Source of the DNA: JAXGZG01 sp040771825
GTDB taxonomy: Bacteria > Bacillota > Sulfobacillia > Fermentithermobacillales > Fermentithermobacillaceae
DNA: 64,000 nucleotides
Direction: 5' to 3'
Assembly: GCA_040771825.1 (NCBI GenBank)
Contig: JAXGZG010000002.1
Location: 186,001-250,000, forward strand
The notes beneath the pieces are model-generated. The model made no database searches, had not been told where the DNA came from, and saw nothing but the letters and a program-made list of their open reading frames with translations. A program made the position numbers and the translations under genes. Of this stretch, positions 42,753 through 51,530 are shown piece by piece; the first letter of the stretch is position 1; every line of letters starts with the position of its first letter.

Positions 42753-44658
42753 GGGCGACACCCCTCCAACCTGGGCAAATGCAGTCGAGGGCCTCCTGCA
42801 GATCGTTAACAAAGACCACATCTATACCCCGGACCTCTTTGAGTCCCTTCTCGTTCTCTCGGGGAATCAGAATGGTCTTCATCCCGGCCTGCTTGGCACC
42901 GTAGATTTTCTCGTAGACGCCGCCTATTGCTTTAACCTGCCCTTGGAGAGAGACCTCTCCTGTAACCGCCACATCTTGCTTAAGAGGCAAACCTGTGACC
43001 GCCGAGAAGATGGCCAGGGTGATGGCTAGGCCGGCTGATGGTCCATCCACCCGAGCGCCGCCCACGATATTGACGTGAACGTCCTGGGAATTCAGGTCAA
43101 TGTCAAACAGTTTTCGCAAGGAGACCCCAGCGTTGAATAGGGAGTCTTTGACCATAGAACCGGCAGTATCGTTCATCCGCATGGTGCCTTTTCCCGATTC
43201 TCTGGATTTGAAACTCACTGCCTCAATCTCCAGAATAGACCCGAGATAGCTCACAACGCCTAAGCCAAAAGCCTTGCCTATCTCCAAAGAGTCTTTGGCC
43301 TTTGACGTGATGTTAGGAAGGAGTCTTCCTGTGCCGATGGCGTCCCTAACGTCGTCCACACTTATAGGAAGGAACCCGCGGCTGGGGAGAGCCCCGGCCT
43401 TGTGCAGGGCGATAGCGTAAGCGTCAGCAAGAAGGCCCACAGCTTTCCGGCCTTCAATAGTGTAATCGGCGATGAGTTCGCAAGCTTCCGCAGGTATTTT
43501 TGCCTTGAGCCGCCTGGCGGCCGCCTTCACGATGGCAACAACGTGAGCGGGAGTCAGAGCGTCGAAAAAAACTTCAGCGCACCGAGATCGCAGGGCAGGG
43601 CTGATCTCCTCCGGGTCCCTTGTGGTTGCCCCCACCATGACGATGTCAGCCGGGGCGCCTTTTTGGAATAGGTGGCGGACATACTCGGGCACCCTGGGGT
43701 CTGTTGGGTCATAGTAGGAAGAGTCGAAAGTGACTCGCTTATCCTCAAGAACTTTCAGTAGCTTGTTCTGAAGCAAAGGATCCATCTCACCGATTTCGTC
43801 GATAAACAGAACGCCGCCGGTGGCCATGGTAACCAAGCCTAGTTTCGGCTCGGGTATTCCGCCTTCGGCTAGATCCCGCCTTGCCCCCTGGTATATGGGG
43901 TCGTGGACCGAGCCCAATAGAGGATTAGTGATCTCCCGCGGATCCCACCTAAGAGTGGCGCCGTCGGTTTCCACAAAAGGCGCATCCTTTAGAAACGGCG
44001 AGAACGATAGTCTTTTGGCCTCCTCAAGCACCAACCTAGCGGCAGACGTCTTTCCGATGCCGGGAGGGCCGTAAAGGATTACGTGTTGCGGAAAAGGGCT
44101 GGCTATCTTGGAGAGAAGGGCCTGAATGGCTCGATCCTGCCCCACGATATCCTTGATGCTCCTGGGACGAAGATAACTTAGCGCCGAACGGGACAGGTGC
44201 CGCCGCTCCAGCCTGACCAGATCCTTGAGTTTCTTCTGGGTGGCATCGTTCTCGGGCCCCGCATCGTCAGAGAGAATCTCGCGCTTGATGTCCTGAACAT
44301 ATTCTTCGTGTTTCTCCTGCATCCGTCTGGATACCCGCTCCTCTATCTCCTGCTCTATAGACTGGCGGGCTAGGCGATTGGCTATTTCGTCCTGGCATCC
44401 TTCTAAAATCCCCGGTATATCGTCCATGGCAGGCGATGACCCGATGGTGGGGTCCTCGTATACCACTTTTTGAAGCGCTATGACCTGCTGCAACAGATCT
44501 TGGGACTTCATGCCTGCCAAGGCACCCAGCTTGCCTGCCTTCAGAACCAGTTTCTCCGCCCCGTATATGGACGCGAGAAAGCCGAATAGGGCGCCCACTT
44601 GCCGCCTGAAGCTCTCTTCAGTCTCCATGATTGAAGGGTACGCGCTTTTCCGTTCCAC
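42736..44658 (-). CDS. lonC: ATP-dependent Lon-family protease, LonC type
   Basis: 640 residues. A helical N-terminus without the classic Lon substrate domain, AAA+ module (Walker A LYGPPGIGKTSAARL, Walker B GVLFIDEIGEMD), and a C-terminal Lon protease domain with catalytic Ser in RVDGPSAGLAIT and Lys in KIYGAKQAG. No membrane segment is evident, which argues for the LonC rather than the LonB sporulation family. GTG 44658 follows the rplI stop. Function in Clostridia is not well defined. Confidence 0.88.
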   Translation of the reverse strand: MERKSAYPSIMETEESFRRQVGALFGFLASIYGAEKLVLKAGKLGALAGMKSQDLLQQVIALQKVVYEDPTIGSSPAMDDIPGILEGCQDEIANRLARQSIEQEIEERVSRRMQEKHEEYVQDIKREILSDDAGPENDATQKKLKDLVRLERRHLSRSALSYLRPRSIKDIVGQDRAIQALLSKIASPFPQHVILYGPPGIGKTSAARLVLEEAKRLSFSPFLKDAPFVETDGATLRWDPREITNPLLGSVHDPIYQGARRDLAEGGIPEPKLGLVTMATGGVLFIDEIGEMDPLLQNKLLKVLEDKRVTFDSSYYDPTDPRVPEYVRHLFQKGAPADIVMVGATTRDPEEISPALRSRCAEVFFDALTPAHVVAIVKAAARRLKAKIPAEACELIADYTIEGRKAVGLLADAYAIALHKAGALPSRGFLPISVDDVRDAIGTGRLLPNITSKAKDSLEIGKAFGLGVVSYLGSILEIEAVSFKSRESGKGTMRMNDTAGSMVKDSLFNAGVSLRKLFDIDLNSQDVHVNIVGGARVDGPSAGLAITLAIFSAVTGLPLKQDVAVTGEVSLQGQVKAIGGVYEKIYGAKQAGMKTILIPRENEKGLKEVRGIDVVFVNDLQEALDCICPGWRGVALARIS

Positions 44659-44659
44659 C

Positions 44660-45112
44660 CTACGTACCCACCTCCGGCCTTATCTCCACGGTGACTGTGA
44701 CCCGCACCTCGGGATGCATGACGATTGTCACCTGGTGACTTCCAATGTCCTTCAAGTTCTCTGCGATCAAGACCTTTCGTTTGTCCACTTTGACTTTGTG
44801 GGACGACATAACCTTGTCGGCTATCTCCTGGGGCGTTATCGACCCAAAGATACGTCCTTGGCCGGCCCTTCTCACGAATATCAAGACGCTGCCCTCTATC
44901 TTGGCGGCGTTCTCCCTAGCCTCCATGAGGATTCGTTGACCCTTGTCTCTTTTAGCTTCTTGCAACGTTTCGTGTTGTCTGAGCGCCCCTTTGGTTGCGG
45001 GGATGGCAAGACCTTTTGGAAGCAAATAGTTCCTTCCGTACCCGTCTTTTACGGATACCAGGTCCCCTTTCTTGCCGAGACCGGCAACGTCTTTAGTGAG
45101 GACAACCTCCAT
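44660..45112 (-). CDS. rplI: 50S ribosomal protein L9
   Basis: 150 residues, normal length. N-terminal domain MEVVLTKDVAGLGKKGDLVSVKDGYGRNYLLPKGLA, connecting helix, and C-terminal domain (IFGSITPQEIADKV). Binds 23S rRNA near the L1 stalk. Between the DUF2232 gene and lonC; the lonC start follows within 2 bp. Confidence 0.98.
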   Translation of the reverse strand: MEVVLTKDVAGLGKKGDLVSVKDGYGRNYLLPKGLAIPATKGALRQHETLQEAKRDKGQRILMEARENAAKIEGSVLIFVRRAGQGRIFGSITPQEIADKVMSSHKVKVDKRKVLIAENLKDIGSHQVTIVMHPEVRVTVTVEIRPEVGT

Positions 45113-45164
45113 TGCGGCATCCCCCTCCCGTCATCTTTGTTTCGCTGCTCTGACCCAACTAGGA

Positions 45165-46121
45165 TTAGGCCGGAAGCCCGCGCCTTATATGCCGAAAGTC
45201 GAAAAGCATATCTATCATACCAAAAAAGGGAGCCAACAGAGAGATTGCCGGGGTGGTAAATATCATGCTCAAGCCGAAGAACAAGGCGAAACCAACCATG
45301 GCCCGGGGAAGGCCCGCTCTCATGAGGTAGAAGGACGAAAGAGACAGTACCTCAACAGTGGCCAAAAGGGAGGCCACAGAGTATATGTTCTCGGCGGCGC
45401 CTCTCACCATGGTGTTTTGGACATAGGGCGCGCCAAGAAAACTGAGAAGCCCTACCCAAGCCACTATTTCCGGGAAAAGCCACCTGGAAAAAGGGGGAAG
45501 AGGGGCCAAATCGTAGCCAAACCGGGGCATCACCCTGCGAAACACCTCGATATTCACATAAGCCAGCATCAAGCTGGCCAGCACAAAAGACGCAGGGAGA
45601 AGCCTCATCAAAGCATCCTTTTGGGTCAACGCTTCGGCAAACTGGTCTAGTTGAGGGTTGGGCCCCAGGATTTTCCTGTTCACTGCCAAGGCAGTCTCGA
45701 AGGCTTTGATCATCTCCTCCACCAGGTCAGAAGGAGTGAGTCCCGTTACTATGTAGGACGTCACTAGCCCGGAAATGGTGCCAAGAAGAAGCGCAAAAGC
45801 GGTAACCACTAGGACTACTCCGGCCGAATAGCCTCTTCTCACCGAAAGCCCGAAAGCCAACCCCACCCATCCGTACACGATCCAAAGCCCCATTGCGGTG
45901 ATCCAATCCATGAAGGGAAACAAAGCCAAGGTGGAGACAATGGAAGCCAAAAGACCCCAACGCCCTCCGTGGCGAAGCACGACCATAGCCACAGGGAGTG
46001 GGGATATAAGCGCCACAACCATCCCAAGGAAGGGCACATAGAAGGCAAACAAGATCAGTACTGCCCCTAAGGCAGCCAGAAGTGCGCTTTCCACAAGCGG
46101 ACGCGCTATGCCATTTCTCAA
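45165..46121 (-). CDS. DUF2232 (YybS-like) integral membrane protein
   Basis: 318 residues with about eight hydrophobic segments (for example AALGAVLILFAFYVPFLGMVVAL; VVLVVTAFALLLGTISGLV; LPRAMVGFALFFGLSMIF). The position between rpsR and rplI is the same as yybS of Bacillus. An extracytoplasmic stretch about residues 135-175 is soluble. Function unknown; related to ECF-like membrane folds. Confidence 0.86.
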   Translation of the reverse strand: MRNGIARPLVESALLAALGAVLILFAFYVPFLGMVVALISPLPVAMVVLRHGGRWGLLASIVSTLALFPFMDWITAMGLWIVYGWVGLAFGLSVRRGYSAGVVLVVTAFALLLGTISGLVTSYIVTGLTPSDLVEEMIKAFETALAVNRKILGPNPQLDQFAEALTQKDALMRLLPASFVLASLMLAYVNIEVFRRVMPRFGYDLAPLPPFSRWLFPEIVAWVGLLSFLGAPYVQNTMVRGAAENIYSVASLLATVEVLSLSSFYLMRAGLPRAMVGFALFFGLSMIFTTPAISLLAPFFGMIDMLFDFRHIRRGLPA

Positions 46122-46230
46122 ACCTTAGAAAACCTCTCTTCAGTCTCGGTCCTCAAGAGTCTCTGCCGACCGAAGCGGGGCCGCCTTCTAGAGGCGCCCC
46201 GCTCTATGCCTTGTTTGACTGGGCCCGCTT

Positions 46231-46464
46231 CTACTCTATGGAGTAGGGCATGAGCGCCATTACCCGCGCTTTCTTGATGGCGGTAGTGAGAACTCGCTGA
46301 TGTCTAGCGCAGTTGCCAGTGATCCTTCGAGGAAGGATTTTGCCTCGTTCCGTAATGTACCGCCGCAAGCGGGGGACATCTTTGTAGTCGACATCTTGTA
46401 TGCCATCCACGCAGAAAGCGCATACCCGCTTCTTTGCCTTGCGGCCTCCTTCGCGTCTCAACAA
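46231..46464 (-). CDS. rpsR: 30S ribosomal protein S18
   Basis: 77 residues, RNA-binding partner of S6 on the platform of the 30S subunit. Conserved CAFCVDG near the start, then DYKDVPRLRRYITERGKILPRRITGNCARHQR (in parts). The TTG start has AAGGAGG. Third gene of rpsF-ssb-rpsR. Confidence 0.97.
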   Translation of the reverse strand: MLRREGGRKAKKRVCAFCVDGIQDVDYKDVPRLRRYITERGKILPRRITGNCARHQRVLTTAIKKARVMALMPYSIE

Positions 46465-46489
46465 GAAGACCTCCTTATCCTACTGGAGA

Positions 46490-46891
46490 CTACTCTGTGA
46501 ATTCCATTCTGGAGCCCGGGTCTTCGGGCTCAGGAGGAGTCTCGTCTTCGGCCATATCGTTGCTCCTTGAGGTCGGTCTAGACCCAAGGAACTGAATGTT
46601 CTCGCAGACGACTTCCCACACCTTTCGCCTTTGACCATCTTTGGTGTCATACACGCGGGTCTGCAGCCGCCCTTCTATGGCGACCTGCCTTCCCTTATCC
46701 ATGTACTTGCACGTTACTTCCGCAAGCCTCCCAAACACAACGATGTCAAAGAAGTCGGCCTCCCTTTGGCCGGCCTGGTTTGACCTTCTATCCACCGCCA
46801 GCCCGAAAGTGGCCACCGATACGCCTCCCGGCGTGACCCGGAGTTCGGGCTGCTTTGTTAATCTGCCTATGAGGATAACCCGGTTGAGCAA
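46490..46891 (-). CDS. ssb: Single-stranded DNA-binding protein
   Basis: 133 residues with an OB fold (LNRVILIGRLTKQPELRVTPGG; RQVAIEGRLQTRVYDTKDGQRR). The acidic tail ends RMEFTE rather than the usual DDIPF, though a Phe remains third from the end. TTG 46891 has GGAGGG at 7 nt; an in-frame TTG at 46906 overlaps that site. Between rpsF and rpsR, so expression follows ribosomal proteins. Confidence 0.95.
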   Translation of the reverse strand: MLNRVILIGRLTKQPELRVTPGGVSVATFGLAVDRRSNQAGQREADFFDIVVFGRLAEVTCKYMDKGRQVAIEGRLQTRVYDTKDGQRRKVWEVVCENIQFLGSRPTSRSNDMAEDETPPEPEDPGSRMEFTE

Positions 46892-46913
46892 GGCTCTTCC
46901 CTCCAAAACAATA

Positions 46914-47360
46914 CTATTGCGCGCCTTTTTCTTCTCCCGCCTTAGGTTCGGATGCGCCGCCTTCTAGGGTGGCTTCTCTCACAACCTTGACAGCCGGCGC
47001 CGTTTCGCCCGGTTCGACTCGAACTTCTTCTGTCTTGGGCTTCTGCGCCGCCTTCTGGGGTACCCTGCGCTCTGGGTGTTCTATCCGAGAAATCATGTGC
47101 CTGACTATGTCTTGGTCAATCTTCATGAGACGATCCATTTCGGACGCCGCCTGACTCTCGGCCTGGAAGTTAACCAAGATGTAGAGCCCTTCGCGGAGAT
47201 CGTTGATCTCGTAAGCCAGACGACGCTTTCCCCACTTCTCTGCGGATTTGACGGTTCCATTGGCGTTAGTGATGAGGTCGGTGTACCTGGAGACTACCGA
47301 GGCTACTTTTTCCTCGTCGTAATCAGGTTTCGTGATGAACAACATCTCGTATGAACGCAA
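46914..47360 (-). CDS. rpsF: 30S ribosomal protein S6
   Basis: 148 residues: S6 fold (RSYEMLFITKPDYDEEKVASVV; KIDQDIVRHMI) plus a 45-residue low-complexity Lys/Glu/Ala/Pro tail not seen in shorter homologues. The TTG start has GGAGGAGG. First gene of rpsF-ssb-rpsR, behind its own promoter. Confidence 0.96.
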   Translation of the reverse strand: MRSYEMLFITKPDYDEEKVASVVSRYTDLITNANGTVKSAEKWGKRRLAYEINDLREGLYILVNFQAESQAASEMDRLMKIDQDIVRHMISRIEHPERRVPQKAAQKPKTEEVRVEPGETAPAVKVVREATLEGGASEPKAGEEKGAQ

Positions 47361-47453
47361 AACTTAATCCTCCTCCCTTGGACTTGTGGCCCCTTTTGTC
47401 TTGGGGCGGGAGTGCAGGGGCAAAACCCCATAGCTCAACCGGCGCTGGCACTC

Positions 47454-47482
47454 ATTATAGACTGTACTGACAAATATCTCAA
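47454..47482 (-). promoter_or_regulatory. Promoter of rpsF-ssb-rpsR
   Basis: TTGAGA (47477-47482), 17 bp, perfect TATAAT (47454-47459) on the minus strand. About 85 nt of leader follow, with G/C-rich pairs (GGGG TTTTG CCCC near 47420-47432). Autogenous S6-S18 binding leaders are known for this operon; I cannot confirm the motif by eye. Confidence 0.75.
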
Positions 47483-47492
47483 TATGGTTGCC

Positions 47493-47702
47493 TTAAATTC
47501 CCAAGGCGCCTTTAGCGCTCAGCCTCCTCTTAAGCCGGGAGTTGAACCGGACCCTATCAAGAAGCACAACCCTGCCGCAACCTGTGCACTTTAGACGGAC
47601 ATCGGCCCCGGCATGAAGCACATCCCAGCGGTCGCAACCGCAGGCATGTTTCTTCTTGGTTTGAACAACGTCGCCGGGCTTCAGCGGCGGATCTAAGAGC
47701 AA
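47493..47702 (-). CDS. DUF951 family small protein
   Basis: 69 residues with the family pattern KPGDVVQTKKKHACGCDRWDVLHAGADVRLKC and a following GRVVLLDRVRFNSRLKR (cited in parts). Cys pairs suggest a small zinc-binding fold. Conserved upstream of rpsF or near parB in Firmicutes (as yyzM). Function unknown. Confidence 0.88.
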   Translation of the reverse strand: MLLDPPLKPGDVVQTKKKHACGCDRWDVLHAGADVRLKCTGCGRVVLLDRVRFNSRLKRRLSAKGALGI

Positions 47703-47732
47703 GGGCTCCAACCTTCTTTTCTGAGTGTCTCG

Positions 47733-48434
47733 TTATGATTTTACCCGAGCGATGATCAAAGGCCAGATAGACCTGTAGATTCCCAAAAGAGGCGCCAGCA
47801 GCCAAGAGTTGGATGCAGCTTCGTAGGCTCCCTTCAAAAACCCCCCAGTAAAGGCAGGGTACAACGTGCCCGCCAGGATGGATAGCCAAATTGAAGAGAG
47901 GCCAACTTCGATTACCCCCCCAAGGAGCCTAGAGCCCACGGAGGCAGGAAGCGCAAAGCCAAAGGTTCGGACAAGAAGCGTCCCTACCGACGAAAACAGC
48001 GCCAATAGCACCAAGAATGCAACCCCGGAAAGGAACAGGTAAGAGATGCCGAAGGCAAGAACCTCTCCCCAGGTGGGATTTTGCCCTGCAAGGTTTGCAG
48101 CGCCTGACAAGTCACCCTGCAGAAACCCTCTAAAGGTCCCTGCCCAGCCCGACGCCCCCAGGCCCTCAAATACGCGCTCAAAAGTGGCAGGATCGTAGGG
48201 TTCAGATATCCCGGGCAGCGACGGAAACACATTCCGGGTCCAGTTTGATACAGAGGCAAGCGTCCCGAACCTGGCGTCCAGCCATCGCACTGTTGGCCCC
48301 GCTAATAGGAAGGCGAGCACAAACGCTGCGGCCGTCGTGACCAAGTTCATAATGGACTTCCACACACCCGCCGCAAACCCTCTTAGAAACGCCAAGCCGA
48401 ACATGATGAGCAAAACTACATCTATATAGTTCAA
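47733..48434 (-). CDS. CvpA family membrane protein
   Basis: 233 residues with several membrane helices, starting NYIDVVLLIMFGLAFLRGFAAGVWKS, the typical CvpA opening. Named for colicin V production, but the cellular role in Firmicutes is unknown. TTG start behind AAGGAGG. Lies between the unassigned membrane protein and DUF951. Confidence 0.8.
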   Translation of the reverse strand: MNYIDVVLLIMFGLAFLRGFAAGVWKSIMNLVTTAAAFVLAFLLAGPTVRWLDARFGTLASVSNWTRNVFPSLPGISEPYDPATFERVFEGLGASGWAGTFRGFLQGDLSGAANLAGQNPTWGEVLAFGISYLFLSGVAFLVLLALFSSVGTLLVRTFGFALPASVGSRLLGGVIEVGLSSIWLSILAGTLYPAFTGGFLKGAYEAASNSWLLAPLLGIYRSIWPLIIARVKS

Positions 48435-48441
48435 TGTGGCC

Positions 48442-48828
48442 CTACCTCCTTCTCCCCAATAGCCTCGGAGACGGCCACGCTTTGTCCAGCAGGGCCAGCA
48501 ATACTCCGGGAATCACAGGACCTGTGTGTCTTTGGGTGTAGATAGCCATCTGGTTGTCGACCCACCACGCCATCAAGCCCAACGCCGCGTAAACAAGAAA
48601 CCCTGTCGCGGCCTCCTCGAGGAAGATCGGCCTTTCTTTGTTGGACGGCAGAAACCGGTGAACATTGTCTAGCAAATAGACTATCACAAAAACCGATGCA
48701 AAGAGGATGTGCCGGGGAGTCCTCCCCAGTAGGTTTTGGGCTATGCACGCGCACAGCAGAAGCTTAAGTATGCGCCCAAGTCCCCTAAGCAGCCATCCTC
48801 GTCTCACCGGGTTTGATCCCCCCCCCAT
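48442..48828 (-). CDS. Unassigned small membrane protein
   Basis: 128 residues with two or three hydrophobic helices (LLLCACIAQNLLG; HILFASVFVIVYLLDNVH; FLVYAALGLMAWWV) and basic ends. I do not recognise a family. It is packed between the beta-propeller protein (16 bp) and the CvpA gene (7 bp), so it is surely co-transcribed. A GTG at 48807 with a better-spaced G-rich site is an alternative start. Confidence 0.65.
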   Translation of the reverse strand: MGGGSNPVRRGWLLRGLGRILKLLLCACIAQNLLGRTPRHILFASVFVIVYLLDNVHRFLPSNKERPIFLEEAATGFLVYAALGLMAWWVDNQMAIYTQRHTGPVIPGVLLALLDKAWPSPRLLGRRR

Positions 48829-48844
48829 AGCGGATCTCTGGCAA

Positions 48845-50026
48845 TTACCTACCTTGCATGACCACCAGTTTCAGATTGTCGCCGTCTCTGACCAGGACTG
48901 TCCCAGCGCCAAAGTCTAGAGGAAACCCTCTAATCCGGAGACTTAATACCTGTTGTCCGTCTGCCACCCTGTGACACGTCACGTTGTTCTCCCATAGCAG
49001 AGCGACGCAATGGGCGTTCCCCTCCCCCAGCAGTTCCTGGCCCGTATCAGCGACCGTGAAGCGCCTTCCGGCAACATACTTTCGCCAACGTACTGTGCCG
49101 TCACTAGCAAGGAGCAACACTCCCGAAGAAACCAGGCGGTCAACTGGAGATTTCCAAGGAGGATCCCATGCTAGAACCATGGATCCCCCAACGCTAGCCG
49201 CCGACGTGATTGGGCCTGGCGGCTCAAAAGCCCATAGCGCCTTACCGTCTGAAGAAAACCTTTTGACTAGATTGTCTAGCACCGCTGACACGGTTTCGCC
49301 GTTCACAAATAGTTCGCGCCACATTCCTGAACCAAGACTCCTGGACCATAACCTCTTGCCCGAGACTGTGTCTATGCAGTACAGGCAAGGCTCTCCCCCA
49401 GTAGCCACATCAGTGGCCGCCACAAATCCACGGGTGCCCAGTTGCCTAACGGCAACCGGAACGGCGGGCACGGTGGCTTGCCATCTGGTCTCGCCTGAGG
49501 TTGTGGCCGCTTGTACCAACCAGGATTCACCGTAGAAACCGCCGCCGGTAGGACTCGCCAAATAGAAGCAGCCATCGAAAGACTGCGCCACTAGGAACCC
49601 ACCTGAGGGAACAGACAGGAGCTCCTCTCTTGACCACCGTGTCTCTAGCGCTATCATAGAGCCATCCGCGGCAATAACCCCATGAGGTGTCAGAAGTCCC
49701 TGTTGGGCCGGCCTTTCCAGCACGTAGTTACAGCCTTGAGTTCCCCAAACCGAAAGACTGTTCCCAATCTGGAGAAGATACTCTCCTCCAGCCGCTGAAA
49801 CCAGACTCGCTCCCGATTGGGACCACAGCGCCTTGCCCTGAGTCTCCCTGCCCGCAGTAACCAGGGCAATAAGCACACCGGCGCATAGTAGGGCCGTAGC
49901 CAGAAGGACCCCCGGCCAAATGCTCCGGTTTGCCTGACGCGGCCTATCTTTCAGAGCATCCCGGTTATGGGGCCGATTACTCTCGGGCAGTTCTGGTTTT
50001 CGGCGCCAAGGGAGCATCACGCTCAT
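48845..50026 (-). CDS. Membrane-anchored PQQ-like beta-propeller protein
   Basis: 393 residues: a cytosolic basic/Pro-rich N-terminus, one membrane helix (WPGVLLATALLCAGVLIALV, about 38-57), and an external domain of repeated blades with the pattern GxxLWS/W (for example VSGKRLWSRSLG, SDGKALWAFEPP, SDGTVRWRKYV). Fits the PQQ-like/WD-type eight-bladed fold without cofactor residues I can identify. It is 10 bp from the TPR gene. Probably a scaffold or sensor; function not known. Confidence 0.75.
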   Translation of the reverse strand: MSVMLPWRRKPELPESNRPHNRDALKDRPRQANRSIWPGVLLATALLCAGVLIALVTAGRETQGKALWSQSGASLVSAAGGEYLLQIGNSLSVWGTQGCNYVLERPAQQGLLTPHGVIAADGSMIALETRWSREELLSVPSGGFLVAQSFDGCFYLASPTGGGFYGESWLVQAATTSGETRWQATVPAVPVAVRQLGTRGFVAATDVATGGEPCLYCIDTVSGKRLWSRSLGSGMWRELFVNGETVSAVLDNLVKRFSSDGKALWAFEPPGPITSAASVGGSMVLAWDPPWKSPVDRLVSSGVLLLASDGTVRWRKYVAGRRFTVADTGQELLGEGNAHCVALLWENNVTCHRVADGQQVLSLRIRGFPLDFGAGTVLVRDGDNLKLVVMQGR

Positions 50027-50035
50027 ATGCTCGCC

Positions 50036-50518
50036 TCACCCACGCACTAGCAATAGAACAAGGAGTATTGCTAACCCCAGGCCGAAGGCCTTCAGCGACT
50101 TATGCACTTTACAGATGGCTGCATAATCCTCGTACGCGCCTAGGGCTTTCTCGAAGTGCCCTAGATCCATGTACGCCAGGACCAGGTTGTAGCGGGGTTC
50201 CACCTGCCACACGCCGGCGCCGATGGCTTTCATGTAGTAGTCCCGGGCCTCTCCAGGACGCTTTGCCAAAAGCAAGAGATTGCCCTGGTTATTCAAAGCC
50301 TCGGGGCTGCCTGGATTAGAAGACAATACCACTTCGAAAGCCTTTCGGGCCTCCTCTGGGAAGCCTGCCTTGGCATGGCACACGCCCAGAAGATTCCAGT
50401 GATGGGCCGTGAAGCGGGTGCCCCGGTCAGTCACCGAGCGGACTAAATTCAGTGCTTCGCCTGCACGTCCTTGTTTTACAAGCGCCCTGACCTTGCGCCT
50501 CAATCCCCACACGGCCAA
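50036..50518 (-). CDS. TPR-repeat protein with C-terminal membrane anchor
   Basis: 160 residues. Tetratricopeptide repeats (HWNLLGVCHAKAGFPEEARKAF; EALNNQGNLLLLAKRPGEARDYY; RYNLVLAYMDLGHFEKALGAY) and a hydrophobic C-terminal tail (FGLGLAILLVLLLV). TTG 50518 has GGAGG at 5 nt. First gene of the run TPR - propeller - small membrane protein - CvpA - DUF951. A protein-interaction role is likely; partners unknown. Confidence 0.78.
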   Translation of the reverse strand: MAVWGLRRKVRALVKQGRAGEALNLVRSVTDRGTRFTAHHWNLLGVCHAKAGFPEEARKAFEVVLSSNPGSPEALNNQGNLLLLAKRPGEARDYYMKAIGAGVWQVEPRYNLVLAYMDLGHFEKALGAYEDYAAICKVHKSLKAFGLGLAILLVLLLVRG

Positions 50519-50657
50519 TCGCACCTCCGTCCAATGCCCACCTGGATATTTCTAGCATACCGTTGTTATGTCCTCCCTGTGAATACGTCCATTTGGACCG
50601 AGAGACATTATTTAGAGACATTGCTTGCGAAAGATGCCGCCGGAAGGAGGTGGCCTG

Positions 50658-50912
50658 TTGACCAAAGTGGCAGTAGAGCAGGGACTCCGGCCTTTCCAGA
50701 ACGCCCTCAGAAGTGCCGGGTTTGTGGTGGTTGAATTGACAGAGGCCCAAGAGCTGCCGGGTATTAGTCCTCACGCGGTTGTGGTTTCGGGCGTTGATGA
50801 GAATTTCATGGGAATGTCTATGGCGGGAGATACCCCCGTCATAAACGCGGTGGGGCGAACTCCGGAGGAAGTAGTGAAAGAAGTGAGGCGGTCTCTAGGA
50901 CCGCGAGAGTAA
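50658..50912 (+). CDS. YkuS-like (UPF0180) small protein
   Basis: 84 residues from TTG 50658, with GGAGG at 7 nt. Pattern VAVEQGLRPFQNALRSAGF, then VVVSGVDENFMGM and TPVINAVGRTPEEVVKEV, matches UPF0180/YkuS. Its 3' end overlaps the convergent yyaC by 74 bp. Function unknown. Confidence 0.82.
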   Translation: MTKVAVEQGLRPFQNALRSAGFVVVELTEAQELPGISPHAVVVSGVDENFMGMSMAGDTPVINAVGRTPEEVVKEVRRSLGPRE

Positions 50913-51486
50913 CGTCGTCTGGGGTGGCCCCGATCTTCCTGTGGGAAATCCTGCGCAAGAGCACGTCCGCCTTGAGGATTCCACTGGTTATGACCTGGGC
51001 CATCTTCATGACAAGGCTTAGCCTGGTGTTCTGCAGGACTGCGTACTCCATGAATCCGCCTATGTTCACAATACCTGCGATGTGGAGGTCACCCACCGGG
51101 GGGAGTTTCTTGCGAACTCCCAAGCCCGGCTTCAAAGCACCCTGCCTGACCATTACGCTCCCGACCTCGCGGCTAGTGCCCAGGCATGCATCAACTGCAA
51201 CCGTGATTGTCCCGGGAACCGTCATGCTAGAGTGCAGGGCTTGGAGGTTCTCTGCGTGGACCGGGGAATCAAGGGTGCCCAGAAGATGCCCCTGAAAACC
51301 CGCATTTAGAAGCATGGTCCCCGTGAGGGGACCAAGGGAGTCACCTGTGGACCGATCCGTGCCTACGCAGACCGCAGTCAAAGGAAGGCTGTGGCCCATC
51401 TCTGCGGCACAGTTGAGAATGGCTAAGGCCACTTGGCGGGACGCATCATAAGATCCCACAGCAATAGCATGATGTGGTAAGGTCAA
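50839..51486 (-). CDS. yyaC: Spore protease-like protein YyaC
   Basis: 215 residues, related to the GPR germination protease fold. CVGTDRSTGDSLGPLTG and AVDACLGTSREVGS are typical of YyaC, which is sporulation-linked in Bacillus and lies in the same origin-proximal area. TTG 51486 is the likely start. The last 74 bp overlap the convergent YkuS-like gene. Confidence 0.9.
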   Translation of the reverse strand: MTLPHHAIAVGSYDASRQVALAILNCAAEMGHSLPLTAVCVGTDRSTGDSLGPLTGTMLLNAGFQGHLLGTLDSPVHAENLQALHSSMTVPGTITVAVDACLGTSREVGSVMVRQGALKPGLGVRKKLPPVGDLHIAGIVNIGGFMEYAVLQNTRLSLVMKMAQVITSGILKADVLLRRISHRKIGATPDDVTLAVLETASLLSLLPPEFAPPRL

Positions 51487-51530
51487 GACCCCTGGTAAAG
51501 AATATGCGCAAATAGGCTGTGGATGATTCG

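Noticed and set aside
46175..46205. GC-rich hairpin between rpsR and the DUF2232 gene as a terminator
   Set aside because: Stable stem but no T tract on the minus strand; may be only an mRNA-processing or stabilising element.
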